This document shows positions 1-12,600 of a stretch of DNA of 64,000 nucleotides, one piece after another. Where the stretch lies: NCBI RefSeq assembly GCF_021018805.1, contig NC_086247.1:138301602-138365601 (forward strand). Direction: 5' to 3'. A program made the translations under genes and the position numbers. A model generated the notes under the pieces. It did not search any database. It was given only the letters and a program-made list of their open reading frames with translations, and had not been told where the DNA came from. This stretch comes from Prinia subflava. Lineage: Eukaryota > Chordata > Aves > Passeriformes > Cisticolidae. Positions within the stretch are counted from its first letter, which is position 1. Every line of letters begins with the position of its first letter.

Positions 1-59
1 AACACTCACATGCAGGAAGAATCACAAATCCTAAGAATTTAAAATAAGTAGTGGATGGT

Positions 60-560
60 TTATTATAGAATATAAATATAGAAATTAGGATTCTTAGCAT
101 ATGGGGCTGAAGAGACAAGATGGAGGAATTGGGGAGTGGCCCCTGTCCTCCTTGTTCTTGCTCTCGTCCCCCATCTTGTGCTGAGTTGGGATTTAGAGAT
201 TGGCTTAGAGTAGAACTGACATGTTAGTATAGGTAGCAGGTATTGGTAAAATTTTGTAAATAAAAAATACGTCTCAGACAGTGGTTGGGTCAGGGGTACT
301 GTACATAAGGTGCGGGGCTCTCTGATCCGCCCAGTCTGCCGCATGTCCTGCTCTGCTGGGGATGCCTCACAGAGCTGAGAAAGAACTAAGAGAAGGTACC
401 CTGCCAGGGAGGCCTGGCAGAGCTGAGAAAGAACTAAGAGAAGGTACCCTGCCAGGGAGGCCTGGCAGAGCTGAAAAAGGACTGAGATAATGAAGAATAA
501 ACAACCTTGGAAATGTGCACCGGTGGACTCAGCTTGTCGTCTCTGCCTCTGATGTGTAAC
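60..560 (+). mobile_element. Possible LTR-derived sequence with 48-bp tandem repeat
   Basis: The segment has LTR-like layout on the plus strand: a U3-like part, AATAAA signals near 260 and near 495, then gcaccggtggactcagcttg and a CT-rich part resembling avian LTR R/U5 sequence. Clear TG/CA ends and a target-site duplication were not found. Another repeat class is possible. Confidence 0.35.
373..490 (+). repeat. 48-bp tandem repeat
   Basis: Two identical 48-bp units start at 373 and 421, each beginning agctgagaaagaactaagag and containing ccagggaggcctggcag. A third, diverged partial unit starts at 469. Confidence 0.9.
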
Positions 561-2230
561 ACTTAGGGCAAAGAGAAGACTGAAAACCTTATTACCCCTG
601 GGAACAGCAACCCAGAGGGAACTCCCAGGGAACAGCAACCTTGGGAGAACCCTTATTACCTTGGGGGTCAGCAACCCCAAGGAGAATCTCAGGGAAACAA
701 TAACCTTGAGAGTGAACAATGCCATCTACATCTCCACAAAGGACAGCTGTGCTCAGTTTTGTGTGAGCATCACTCATTGCAAAGAAGCCACGGCACTAAG
801 GGACCAAAGCTGGCATGAGAACGTCTTGGAAGCTGCCCTTCCCCCTGGAGCTCTGCTGCTTGTAGGAAGAAAGCCTGGACCTACAAGAAGGCTGCTGTGC
901 AAACCCTTGAGAGGTCTCAAGAGCAACCATGTGGAACCATGAACTCACCATCTTGGTAGCCAGAGGACAGATGCAGCAATGCAATATTCTGTGCAAGTTG
1001 TGACATTCATGTGAGTCCAGGCTGACTGTTTCTGTGCAGTGGCCCTTCACCCATGAGTTCATGGGTTCATGAGTTCATCACCATCCTCTGGTGTGATCTC
1101 CCACAGGTGTTTGTACCCAAATCTGCAGTGTAGGCTCCACTAATACAGTATTTCTGAATGGGCTCAGTATTGTGTTTACCTTCTGATGATCTGCCCCTGC
1201 TCTTGCTGACTGGAACTGGTAGGTTGTGTTCTTGCAGCCATTCTCACAAACACTGCTTGTTGTTGATAAGGATTTCAGGGATGCCACACAGCTCCTCAAG
1301 GATGTCACTAAAGATGACTCTAAGTTAGCAGAGCCGTTCTCTTTATTTGTTCAGCAGGAAAAATAACAAAAGAAGACAAGATATAATAGGTAGAAAAATC
1401 GGAAATGAAAAAAAATCCCAGACCTGCAGATAAAGACCATCTGTGGAGCAATACAAGATACTGCAGTCAGGCTGTCTGCAGGTTTAAAACCTGATTTGAA
1501 TCCTGCTTTCTCACTGTCATCAGTCAGCTGGAGGAATGAAACAGCTAGTGACCAAAGAAAGGACCAGATTGTGAAAGGATTTTAGGTGCCTCCACATGCA
1601 GGTAGGTACCCATCAGGACTTAAAAGTTTCTGTGCAGTAGAAACCAATTTCACTGAGCTGCTAACACCTTTAGGATCATGGCCATGAGTGATCCTAAAGG
1701 CATATGCAGCACTACAGGAACTGAGTTGTAAAAGATTAATGTTTAACATGTGTGTTCCCTGATCCCAGAAACAGCAAGGAAGGTGTCAAATCAGGAAGGC
1801 CAGAGGAATCCCAGACGGCAAAGGAATCTGCAGGGTGCAGAGGGAAGTCGTGCTGCTCTGCCAAGCAGGAGCAGTTTGCTGCTCTCCCCTCATATTTATC
1901 TCAAACTCACCATTTGCTTATTATAAACACTGTTCAGTCAAATGTGTCATTCAGGAGAGAAGAATTTGATCTACTTGCCATAAGAATTTGTCACTTGAGA
2001 GGTGTCTGAATTCCTCTCTGGATTCATTTGCATGTTTCAGTCAATCAATGACAGTTCTGCCACAAGAATATTTCTCTTACTTCTTAACAGAACTTGTCAC
2101 TGGCAAGTTACATGTTTAAACCATCTTGTGTGTATTTTAACATTGTAAGTGAAAAAGTAGTAATTTACTTCGCAGTGTTCACTTTGAATGACTTAAGCAT
2201 CACAATAAAGATTTACAAAAAACTTGTTGT
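560..2230. other. Intergenic, no gene recognised
   Basis: The first 150 bases contain degenerate repeats of gggaacagcaacc-type units (about 600-700). Around 1038-1080 there is a short repetition of catgagttcatggg. No splice-consistent coding sequence was found. The open frames are short and lack recognisable similarity. Confidence 0.5.
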
Positions 2231-2920
2231 GTTTTATTGCCCGCAAAATCTCAATATTTTTCCCCTGAGAGCAGGGGATGATGAACTGAGCGGTGTTTTT
2301 GACAGCTGTACGTTCTGGATCGCTCTTCGGGGGAGCGAGGTCTATCCAGCGACTCTAGAGGGAAGCAAAGACAAACCGGCTCCCCAGTGAGCCTCTCTTG
2401 GATGTCCGTGTTTATGTGGGACACACAGGCCCTGCTGCACCCTCTGCCCTTCCATTGCCCGTTCTGTCTAAAGGTCGCAGGAATTCTGCCCTCCAGAGAG
2501 TGTCCCAAATTAAACTGCTTACAGCATGACAGGGGTGAAAATTCCAAAAATGCAGACAGTCATAAACAGGAGCTCCAGCAAAGGCTGCTGTGAAGCGTTC
2601 CACGCTTCTTTTCCCAAGTCCAGGACCGCCCCCTCCTGGCGGTCCGGGCGAGCCGCCCGGGCCGGGCAAGGCGCACCAAGAGCGCCGGGGCATTTCTGCC
2701 AAGCCGGGATGCACCGAACGCCGAGACTTCCCTGGCGAGCACAGAATCTCCATGGCTCCCCTCACAGATACACTGAGACTGAGAATTAAATGCCTGAGGC
2801 GGCAGAAACACAGCGCGAGTGACAAAATGAATTGCTTAACCTGCCTGCTTGGTAGCAGACAAACGGCAAATCTGATTTTATCTCTTCTTAGTGAAGTGGA
2901 AATTATGGGGATGAACAAAC
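2230..2920. other. Local GC/CpG-rich patch with possible minus-strand transcript
   Basis: About 2580-2780 is GC- and CpG-rich relative to its surroundings. On the minus strand a 98-codon frame (2547-2251) lies downstream of the patch and is followed by AATAAA (plus TTTATT at 2233-2238). The frame has no recognised similarity. It may be a non-coding transcript, an old repeat or nothing. Confidence 0.3.
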
Positions 2921-5900
2921 TCCTAAAAATAACAGAATAGCTAAAAGCTCTGCTTTCTCTAGAGTAAATGTAGCCCTTTGGGGAAGAGCAACAAATACCA
3001 TCTGTGTTTCCAAAACTCCGAAGTTAATTTGTTGCAGACATCTCTGTATTTACTGAAAATGGACATATTTTGTGTGGCAGAACAACATCTTGCAGTGATG
3101 AAAAATAACCCAAATACTCCCATCCAATTAACTCAAAAGGGGGGTTTACCTGAAAAAGCTCAATTTAAAAGATCACTTTGTTTAAATCAGCCATCAAAGC
3201 TATCTGTTGGGGGTGTTTAAGCTAGTTTCATACACATATTGACAGCTGTTCACAGAGGAAGCTGAGAGGCGAAACTGTGAAAGAGTTATGACATTTATGA
3301 CAGATATCTTTTTCTGATTATCAGACAAGAAGTGTATATAAATACCTAACACCTCAGTGAGGTTTCTTCAGAATGGACAAATCTACAGGCTTTCCTGACA
3401 ATCTGTTCTTTTCACTGTCCCTTTTAAGCACTTCTGTTACCTGCAGTTCATGTTCAGTGTAAGGGAGAATTTAGAAGATATGTTTTTGCCTCAAAATGTT
3501 TAACTAGAATTTAAAAAGAATTCCGAGTATAATTCTGAGATATGTAAATGAGTATTTGCTTTAAAACAGCATATCTGATGGGAAGCCAGGGGAACCTGGT
3601 ACAGTATTTCAGCTGACAGCACCTAAGCATCTTTGTTTTAAACTGTGGCTGGAATTGGGCCATGGAATACAGAACACAGATGGAAATGTGGATCTGAATT
3701 TCTCCAATGTTTGGTGTACAGTTTGAGTCTGTTGCAAAGACGAGTGTGAAACTAGATTTTAATCTAACTTTTTTGAAGTATAGTTGGTCCCCAAATGTTA
3801 CCCTGCGAAATTCAAAAAGGGAGGCAGCACACAGGAAGCTGAGGCACTGTGGTGCTGTGATTTTGTTTGACTGCAAATATTTAATATGTCTGGGCTTTTT
3901 TGCACTGCTTGGACTCTGAATGACTGAGAGCTCATCCTAGCATCAACTGCTTCTGTAGCAGCAAAAATCCCTTTAAAGAGTTGTTACTTCACTTTTTTTC
4001 CCCATACAATTGGGTTATGAGAATGCAAAAAATGTGGAGTCATTTGGGCAAGCAATGATGCAAACACAAAGAAGCAAGCCCTGGAAGGCAGCGCCGTGGC
4101 AGAGGGGATGACAAAGACAGGCACTGTCACTGCTGAGACGGGTTCAGTGCAGAAAAATCTTTCTGGAATGCATATGTGAGTCCTTGTGCCTGGCTCTTTG
4201 TTTGCAAGCTTAAATCAATACTGCTGCAGCAAAGATTCCCAATAAGCTGAAACAAAATAAAACGTGCATTCATGGGAGCATTGCCATTGAAGAGCACACA
4301 TTTCCCAGTTAAAATGAAGGTCAGTCATAAATTACATCTCTGATTCCCTCAGGATTTCTCTCTCTTGCTCTGTTTTGGCAGTTTAAGAGCCCTTTGATAT
4401 TTGAGCAAGGCCTTTCCCTTTGCACATCTGATCTTGATTATGGTTTATGGCAATGGTAATTCGTTACCTCCCCAAGGCAGCAATTCTGAGGAGGAAAGCG
4501 AGTACAGTATGATTGTTTAGGAGAGAGGCACATTGTAGTGTTTTAACCATTTCTCCATTTTATAGCTGTGTCTCTTCCCCACAGATTGCCCTTGCACACA
4601 GCAACACCATGAGCTCCTCCCATGGGAATGCCCCACATCCATCAGAGAAATCAGTGTCTGAAGGCACAAAACATCAGGTTGCATATTTACCTATCAAAAT
4701 AGTGACCTCTGAGCAATAGAGTTGTGGTTTGGATACAGTTTTAAATGCTGTTTTGTGGTCAACACAGATTAATGAGGTACCAATAAGCACCAGTTTTTCT
4801 TCGAGCTGCAAAGATCTCAGGGGTTGCCCACCCCACCTCTCTCTTTACAAAATGAAGAGGAATGTTCTTGCTCAGTTTCAGGAATGCAAGTCTATAAAAG
4901 GGGGGTATATTTCTCATCAACTTTGTGACAGCCAAAAATACACTGAGGCTTTGCATAAGGGAGTGGGATGAATGAAACTCGAGTTTGCCCTGCTTTTCTC
5001 TGTATGCAAAAGACAGAGGCAAATATTCCAGTTGAAAGTGTATTGAGAGCATTTGAGACAATCTGAAGATGGCAGAAAATGTTGGATGTTTATGTGCTTT
5101 TTCCTGTGGGTGGTGTGAAGCATTTTGAGGTGATTACAGTTGCAGTAAGATTTTTCTTGTCAGTTTATAACATACACTTCATTCTTTTATTGCTTTCACT
5201 TCTCTGCCTTGGTTCTACTGGCAGTTCCTTGGGTTCATTGAGGATTTTCACAGAATTTGCAATGTGAGAAGCTATTGAACATGCCTTTAGCACCATCAAA
5301 ATGCTCCTGGATAAAATATACTCTTACAGACTTGTGGGAAGATTACAAAATTATTTACATGCCTTTCAGGCACCATAAATATCACCCTGTTAGTGAAGAC
5401 AAGCAATGGGCACACTTCTTTCATAAAGGTGACCACAAGTGACCACAAATATTGCACTGGGAAGTGCAGGCAAGTTTTGCAAGTTTGATCCTGGTGCCTG
5501 GCAGAAACACAACAGGCAGAATTGCTAATGATATTTTATTTTTTTGTTTGCTTGTATAATACATTTTTAAAAGCTTAAATGTGTTTTTAAATAGGCTCAC
5601 ATACATTTTAAATGGGACTTCCAAAGTGCAGCAGGACTTTCCAGAGACACACTGTATCTTGCCATGAAGATACCATGGTAATGTGATGAACAAAGGATAT
5701 TCATAACATTTTCCCTGGAATAAAGAAATTTCCTAGCTCATCATACAAGCCTTTCATAAAAGTAATGCAAAACTTCCACAGGGCAGGAGAGGAACAAACC
5801 TACCAGCTATTGCTGTTCCAGTGACACAGGAAACTTGCTTGAGAAGTTCTTTATAAGCCAAAACTTACACTTAGATAACATTAGGGAAAGATCTCTCCCC

Positions 5901-8485
5901 TCTATTACTTTAATTAGACTTCTAATATTAACTTGGAACATACAACTTGTGAAGAATATCATAAGAAGGAAAGAAGTGTTTATTGCACGTGTTTGTCCAT
6001 TTTCACTGACATTAAAGGTTGAAGCGATGGGGGCCCTCCAGCCCGAGCTGGCAGGGAGACCCGGCACTGCCCTGCCAGCAGCTGGGTGTGTGCCCAGCCT
6101 CCCGTGGGGAACACTGCATTAGGAAAGCTCTCCTTCCCTGTGCCACTCTCTCATAAATCAGCCTAATTACTCTAATGAGAGCTGCATCCCTCTGCTGCGA
6201 GCCCTGCTGGTTTACAGAGAGCGGGAAGTAAATAAAAAGGAACAATGCTGGCTGCTGCTGCAGGACGGACACAGGGAGGGAGAACAATAGCCTGCAGTCT
6301 CCTCCCTGCCACCACCCTTTAGGAGGGAAAAAGGAGATGGCTTCGTGCACACCCCTGGAGTTACTCCAGATCAGGACAGAAATCAGGCGCTGGGCTTGGC
6401 AGCATCTGCTGAAGAAAAATGCACAGAGGGCAGAGATGTGTTATTTTCCAGGCTCTGAGAGAATGTAGCTAAGGAAAGAAAAAGGATGGGATACAAGGCT
6501 TTGCAATGCTGTCTGAGCAACCAACACACTGTAAATACTGACCTGAGCTCTAACAGCAGCATCAAGTCTTTCAACCTTTGGATTTTTTTAAAGTAAAAGT
6601 GGATTTTACTTTTTGTTTCTTAAAAAGATGTATTTTGGTTCCTCTTCTTGCTTTGTATATAAGCTTTTTTTTTTTTTTTCAATTGCAGAAATTAGAAACT
6701 TATTTTGGTGTAATGAAATCTTAGATTATTTACTACATGAATCTGAGAGCTGAGGCTTTAAGCAAACCACAAAGATCTCCATAAAAATAGGAGAGACAAA
6801 ATTATGCACAGCTCTACTCATTGTTGTCTGTATTTTTGTCATGTTTCCTCTATTGTTCCCTCTTTATGATGACTGAAACAAATCATTCAGTTCTAGATTG
6901 CATATTATGACACCCACAAAGCCTCCTTGCTATTGTTTGGGCCAAATCAAAAGCATTTATCAAAAATAATTGTGGAATGGCATCAAAATTCATGTTCATT
7001 TTACCAAGGATTCAATTATTTCCATTGTGATAAATTTTTCTTCATGTTAGATACTAAATGTCTATGTTTTAACAAAAAAAAAATTGAAAAATTATACAAT
7101 TCTGGCAGTTCTTCTGATGTTCTCTCAGAAAAATTTCTCTGGATGTTTCAGCTGCTTACTCTCTCTTGATCAGAATTAGTTTTATTAAAATGTCTTTGTC
7201 CTGCCCTTTATACAGCATACTTACTTCTATCTTTAGCTTCAGACTGATAAATTGTTCCATTTCTAAATCACATCTTCAGTCTTCAGCTAGATGTTGTGAT
7301 CATAGTTTTGGCCTTTCAGACTCCAAAGCAAGCTCTGCAAGTACCACAACCCCCTTCTGTTCAGTCATCTTCCATTTACCATTCCAGCATTCACTTGCAG
7401 GGAATAAATACATTGTGGTATTAGGAGATCCCTTGGAGCCTCTTTCAGCCCAGAAATTGCTTGTTCCTCTAAGATTCCTGGTTCTGGGAAGCATCATGTC
7501 AGGTTGATACTTGTGACAGAAGACAGCCCATGCTCTCTCTCCCAGGAGCCAGCAGCCCCCCTTCCCCTGCCATCCCATGGGGCTTCCAGCTTCTGCTGGC
7601 CTGGAAGCGCCACAATTCCCTCTCCAAACCAGCCCTTGTTCCCTGGCACTCGCAGATCACACTGAGGCTGGACTCAAAGGGGCTCCCCTGACAGTTCAGT
7701 AATCCACAATGGCTGTGGAAAGCTGGGTGCAGCTGTTAAAGGTACTAAGGGGGGAATTTAAATACACACGTACAGAAAGCCACTGACGTCCTACAGCCAC
7801 AGATCATGGGTGCCTTTCTTAGAGCAATCACTGCACCTGACTTAAGTAGGAACATGGTGTGAAATTTTCCATAGGACTTTGACCATAACCAGCTTCAGGC
7901 ACTGAAAAAGACACACATCAGGCCAAGCACAAAGTGTGAGACTACTGTTAAATCATGAAAAATATTTAGAATTATTTATATTTGCATTTCTGAGCCTTTT
8001 TACTTGCTTTTGCACTTTCAGCCTTTTCTTTATAAGAAACAGAAATGTAACTTCAGAGGGTAGGGGGAAGAAAGACAAAGAAAATGCTCTGCTTTCAGGA
8101 GCCAGGCCTTTGAGAAATGCATGCAGAATCCTGAATCTTAAAAACCAGAGCAAAAGCAAGCACAGCACAAGACCCAGCAACTTTCAGTGAGTCTTGTGGC
8201 ATACAATCCTTGGGCACCTATTAAATTCTAAGTAAGATCTCAAAACTCATTCCAGAACTTTAAAATTATTCTTTGTTACCTTCTTTGCTCTTACACAGGC
8301 CACAGCACACAAATCAAGTCTACATTCTGAAATCCAGTAGCACTGTAGTTTAAAGGGGATTTGTGCTCCTGCTAATGAGATTATTTTAACTACAAGTTAC
8401 ATCACAGCTTCCCAATGCAACAATCCCAGTGTAGCAGAGGTAGCATCAAGTAGCTCAAGCAGCTATTACTTATTTAAAAGACACT
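2920..8485. other. Intergenic AT-rich DNA, no gene recognised
   Basis: I see no coding exon here that I can support. An acceptor-like sequence at about 4562-4584 precedes a short open frame but has no good donor. GC-richer spots occur near 6.02-6.12 kb and 7.50-7.65 kb. A homopolymer of 15 T is at 6665-6679. Confidence 0.5.
6146..6250. promoter_or_regulatory. Candidate conserved non-coding element
   Basis: A dense block with a homeodomain-type TAATTA core (6164-6169) and other TAAT sites, flanked by a perfect 7-bp inverted repeat (CTCTCAT at 6148, ATGAGAG at 6175). Its composition resembles developmental enhancers. Conservation cannot be tested here. Confidence 0.25.
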
Positions 8486-8592
8486 TAGATGTGGCACTTA
8501 GGGACATGGTTTAGTGGTGGGCTTGGCAGCTCTGGGTTAGTGGTTGGATTCGACCATCTGAGGGGTTCTTTTCAATTTAAATGGTTCTATGG
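8486..8592 (+). mobile_element. CR1 LINE 3' tail
   Basis: A short 3' remnant in plus orientation. Diagnostic parts are gtggcacttagggacatggt, ggttggattcgaccatctga and the terminal aatggttctatgg. It is heavily 5'-truncated and diverged. Confidence 0.85.
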
Positions 8593-8950
8593 CTTTTGAT
8601 ACCTCTTTAAAACATTTAGCTGTGCTCTCCCACCACACAACCAGATGCAGAAGTTATTTGAAACAAAGGCAAGTTCCATGTAAGGCAATATGCAAGTTTT
8701 AATTTAAATCTGCAAAGTCAAGTTCTCAATGTTTGGCTGCTTCTGACTTTGCCAACACCTGAAACTATAAAACACTTAGCAGCTAATCTAAGTTCAAAGG
8801 TCATCTTAATGTCTGGGAACCAAGCCTCACACCAGCTACATCAGTGTGATAATACTTGTAGTAATACATGGCATAGTAAGCCATGGTAAAAACCTTCTAC
8901 TTAAGAGTTATAGGTAAATTTTATACCTATCTACATAACAACACACTTAT

Positions 8951-9000
8951 ATAAGTAATATATAATATGTATATATAATATATATACAATATAAGTAACA
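8951..9000. repeat. AT-rich microsatellite
   Basis: An imperfect TA dinucleotide tract containing tatatataatatatatac. Simple-sequence DNA with no gene signal. Confidence 0.8.
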
Positions 9001-9447
9001 ATGTACACTGTTTTATTAAGTTTATCTAAAATCAGGAAAGGAATTTTAGACTGAACAGGTCTGAGACCAAAAATCCATGTTTTGGACAAGCAGTACCTGC
9101 AGCCAAGAAAGTGCACATAGGAGTGAATTTACTGAAGTATAAAAGGTCTGCAATGACAGGCAAACACAACATTTTGTTGTTTCTCTTTTCCTTACAATGG
9201 CTGCTTGCCTTTAGAATTTGCATTATAATTTTTTTTGAAGAAAAAATAAATAAAGCTCCCATGGAGCAGCTTTAACTGCCTCCTATGTGGAACTAGCTTT
9301 TCTTGAAGCAAATTATCCCATTTATTATTATCCAAAAGAAAATTCTTTTCTTACTCAGCCCAGTAATGATGTAGGAGGGAGCAAGTTAAAAGAAAGAAAA
9401 GCCCTCTCACTTGCCGCTCTTGCAGGCAACCTCATTTGATTCAGACC

Positions 9448-9639
9448 ATGGCCAGCAGTTTTGTCCTTTTGTGCTTTTCCTTGTCTTTGATGCAGGCCAA
9501 TACCAGATACTGCCCTGCCCCAGGTTCTTTATCAGAAGTTTGCCCTTTCTTTGTCAGAAATGAAATGATGTGCTCTAATAAAACAGTGTCTGATCTGGAG
9601 GAGCCACTTTGTCACCAAGACTTTGCTATCAGTAAATAA
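9448..9639 (+). CDS. Candidate small secreted protein ORF (63 aa), unrecognised
   Basis: The ATG is in a strong context (accATGg). The product begins MASSFVLLCFSLSLMQA, which looks like a signal peptide, and the remainder has four cysteines with spacing C-x9-C-x9-C-x13-C and one N-glycosylation site (NKT). A splice-acceptor-like cttgccgctcttgcag ends at 9425, 22 bases upstream, and AATAAA overlaps the stop codon at 9635-9640. I do not recognise the family. A chance ORF is quite possible because no upstream exon was identified. Confidence 0.25.
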   Translation: MASSFVLLCFSLSLMQANTRYCPAPGSLSEVCPFFVRNEMMCSNKTVSDLEEPLCHQDFAISK

Positions 9640-12600
9640 AAATAGCAAACCTTCATGCAAACCAGCAGGACTTTAGCCAGTGTGAAAACAACTGAGTTAC
9701 TGTCCTCGTTCAAAAGCTATTTGTGTTTGGTCACCCCAGAGAGCAGGAAAACCAATTGTTCCCCTAAAACATTGCAAAGGTCTGTGCAGACACTGTTGGT
9801 ACCCAGAGACTTCACAGCATGCAGACTTTTAATTGCCTCTCGTCCTCCCTGCACACAAAGGCATCTGCAATGTTTATCTCTAGCACATCTTAGTGGGGAA
9901 TAGACTAGGTTGTAAAACAGAGCAGGATTGCAAAGAAAATTGCTGAATACATACAATGGCTTGACATAACTTTTTCCAAGTAGCATTATTGTGCCATACA
10001 ATAATGTACTCTGTCTTAGCACATATTTATTAATTTGCAATACAGGTCACACTAAGAGCTTTGAAGAAGACACAGGTGACCTATAACAGCTTCCTCGATG
10101 AGATCATTATCTGCAAGATTCATCACTCTGTTCCTTTTTCTCTTTCTAATTTCAAGTTATAATCTTTTCTCAAACACAGAGCAAACATTTCTGGAACAAA
10201 CTCACGTCACTCTGAACACAACCTTAATACTAATTAAATTACAGTCTCTCATATAGTCCTTTATCTGCAGAAGATTTTATTATTTATCCTCAATTCAAAC
10301 AAAATAAACTTCTGTTTTTTAATCTCCATAGCATATCAGGAAAAATTCCTATCCATCCATTGCTTTGATCCACACCCTTTTTTTAGGATGAAATTAAGAT
10401 CAGGTGTCTGTTGTTTCTCTGGAATATAATATCATCACCCCATCCAACCATAACTTTTGGGGCACTATCCCATTGAATGTAATCTGTTTATCTTTGCAAA
10501 CAATTTTCCCAAGTGTGCCAGAGCATGTCTGGACAATATCAAGATACTGGAAGCATCTCTGACCCACAGCGTGTTTCTGGTCAGCAGCTTGGGATAACTC
10601 AAACCATGGTGAACAAGGAGTAGGAAATAGAGGCAACAAAAGCTGTTGCAGGAGGAAGACACGGATGGTGCTACAAATGATGGCTTATGTTGACACAAGA
10701 CTGTGAAGGCTACTGAAAAAACAGGGTACACAACCTCATGCAAGTTGTTAACGTCCAACGTGTTTAAATTGTCTTTTCTAACGGCAGATAATACTGAAGT
10801 ATTAGACAGCCTTCTACCAAGAGCTCTCTATACTTATGAAAATGTTGAGTATATTTATATATACATTTTAATGTATATATATGTGTGAGTGTGTATGTGT
10901 GTATATATATGTGTGTATATGATATGTGAATATACAAATACTGCTGTCAGGTGCCACCTGTCCTAAGTTAAAGTAGTTCTTAATCTGAATTCATACAGCC
11001 AGTTTCTTTTCATTATATAAGAGCCCCATCCATCCAGATATCTAGAGTTCCCCACCTGCCACACTCCTTCAACCAAAACAAGCTGTGGTGGAACATGGTT
11101 GCCTCACAGCCTGCTGCTGTTGTATGTGCTCTGTATGCTGTTACAGATTGGATGAGAATTCAGACCGCCTACTACCTTTATGCATCAAGGAGCCTCCATG
11201 CATAAAAAAACTGGTCTTACATGGACTAGGATAAGGTAATAAGCAGCGTGATAAAACAATAGGATCTACAAAGGCAAGGTATCTGAAAAAGATTAGGCTT
11301 TTGAAGGTAATTAAATAGCAACTATCATTATGAGTTCTTTCTGTTCCTCTGCTGCACCTCCTACAGTCAGGTCCCACAGCAGGGGCTTGGAAAGAGCAGG
11401 TCTGCAAAGCAAGAGTGGGTGCTCAGGAGTTGATACACCTTGTCATGCAGGGTCTATCTATGGAGAAAGGAGTAACACATTTAAACTTCATCATCATGCT
11501 GCATGCAATGTGGAGGAAGCAACAGCAAAAAGCCTCTCATCAGTTATAGCTATCCCTTCCCCCAACATAGAGGTTGAGAATGCATAATCCTGTTTATGTC
11601 AAAACACCAAACAGGACATGAATCCCTGGGAACCAGTCCAAGTTAGAGCATTCAATTGAGACTGAAAAAGCAAAGCCTCCACTCCCAGATCTGTCCCTCA
11701 TTTGGGGCAGATTACTACCGAGTGTCACTGTCAATCAAGGGGATAAAGATATTAATATTCTCTGTAAGGTACTATGCGATCAGTTCACTGGAAGCACTTG
11801 TTTATATACCCTATATAAATGCATCTATTTATACATGCATGATTTTTAAACACTTTTAAAAACAAAACCATCATGGCATAAACCCAAATCTTGTTTCAGT
11901 TAAATTGCTGCTGTACAGGTAGTTTCCTTCTGACACTCTCAAAGAAAACATTCTCACATGCACACCATGAATGTGTATGGCAGAGTGCCACGGGAGGCCT
12001 CAATGGAATACTTCATTAAAAAACAAACAAACAAAAACCGAAAGCACATTCCAAACCCAGCATGCAACACCTGGTGCAAATCATTTTAAACTAAGAGGGG
12101 CCACAAAGTTTGCAACTTGGCTGAAGGATTAAGACTGCATTTGACCAAGAACTTGGTGTACTATATAGTGAATACCAACAACTTACAGGCTTGTGGGCTT
12201 CAGTGGAACTTGGACATCTGTATTTTTGGTAACAGGTGTTTGAACTTGAACCACCTAAATCTAAAGCAAGAACACTTTAGGCTTCAGAGAGAAAACACTA
12301 AAGTGTACAGGATTTAAAATAAATATCCTTGTTATGGAGTCATGCCACCAAGTCACATGTCACTAAGATGCAGAATCCCCTGAGTTTCAAGAACAGGAAG
12401 AGGTGACACTTTTCTAACAAAACCAGTGACTCCAGAGTGTATCAGATTTCCTAAGTGTGTCCACAGGGCCAACTGCTTCTGGGCAGGGCAAAACAACCCT
12501 CAGGGAGCCCAGCTCTGCAGCTGCTACACTGCTTCCAGCTGCACCTGGGCTCCTGCACGTAAAGATAACCTGGCTGCAATCGAGTATCACATTCCTTGTG

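Noticed and set aside
63..725. 220-codon minus-strand open frame
   Set aside because: It is the longest frame in the window but runs through the 48-bp tandem repeat and LTR-like sequence. Its length comes from repeats whose period is a multiple of three, and it has no recognised domain.
2412..2918. 168-codon minus-strand frame
   Set aside because: Crosses the GC-rich patch, has no recognised similarity and competes with other equally open frames there.
4562..4680. Exon-like segment with acceptor and short frame
   Set aside because: The acceptor looks fair, but there is no good donor, no similarity and no partner exon.
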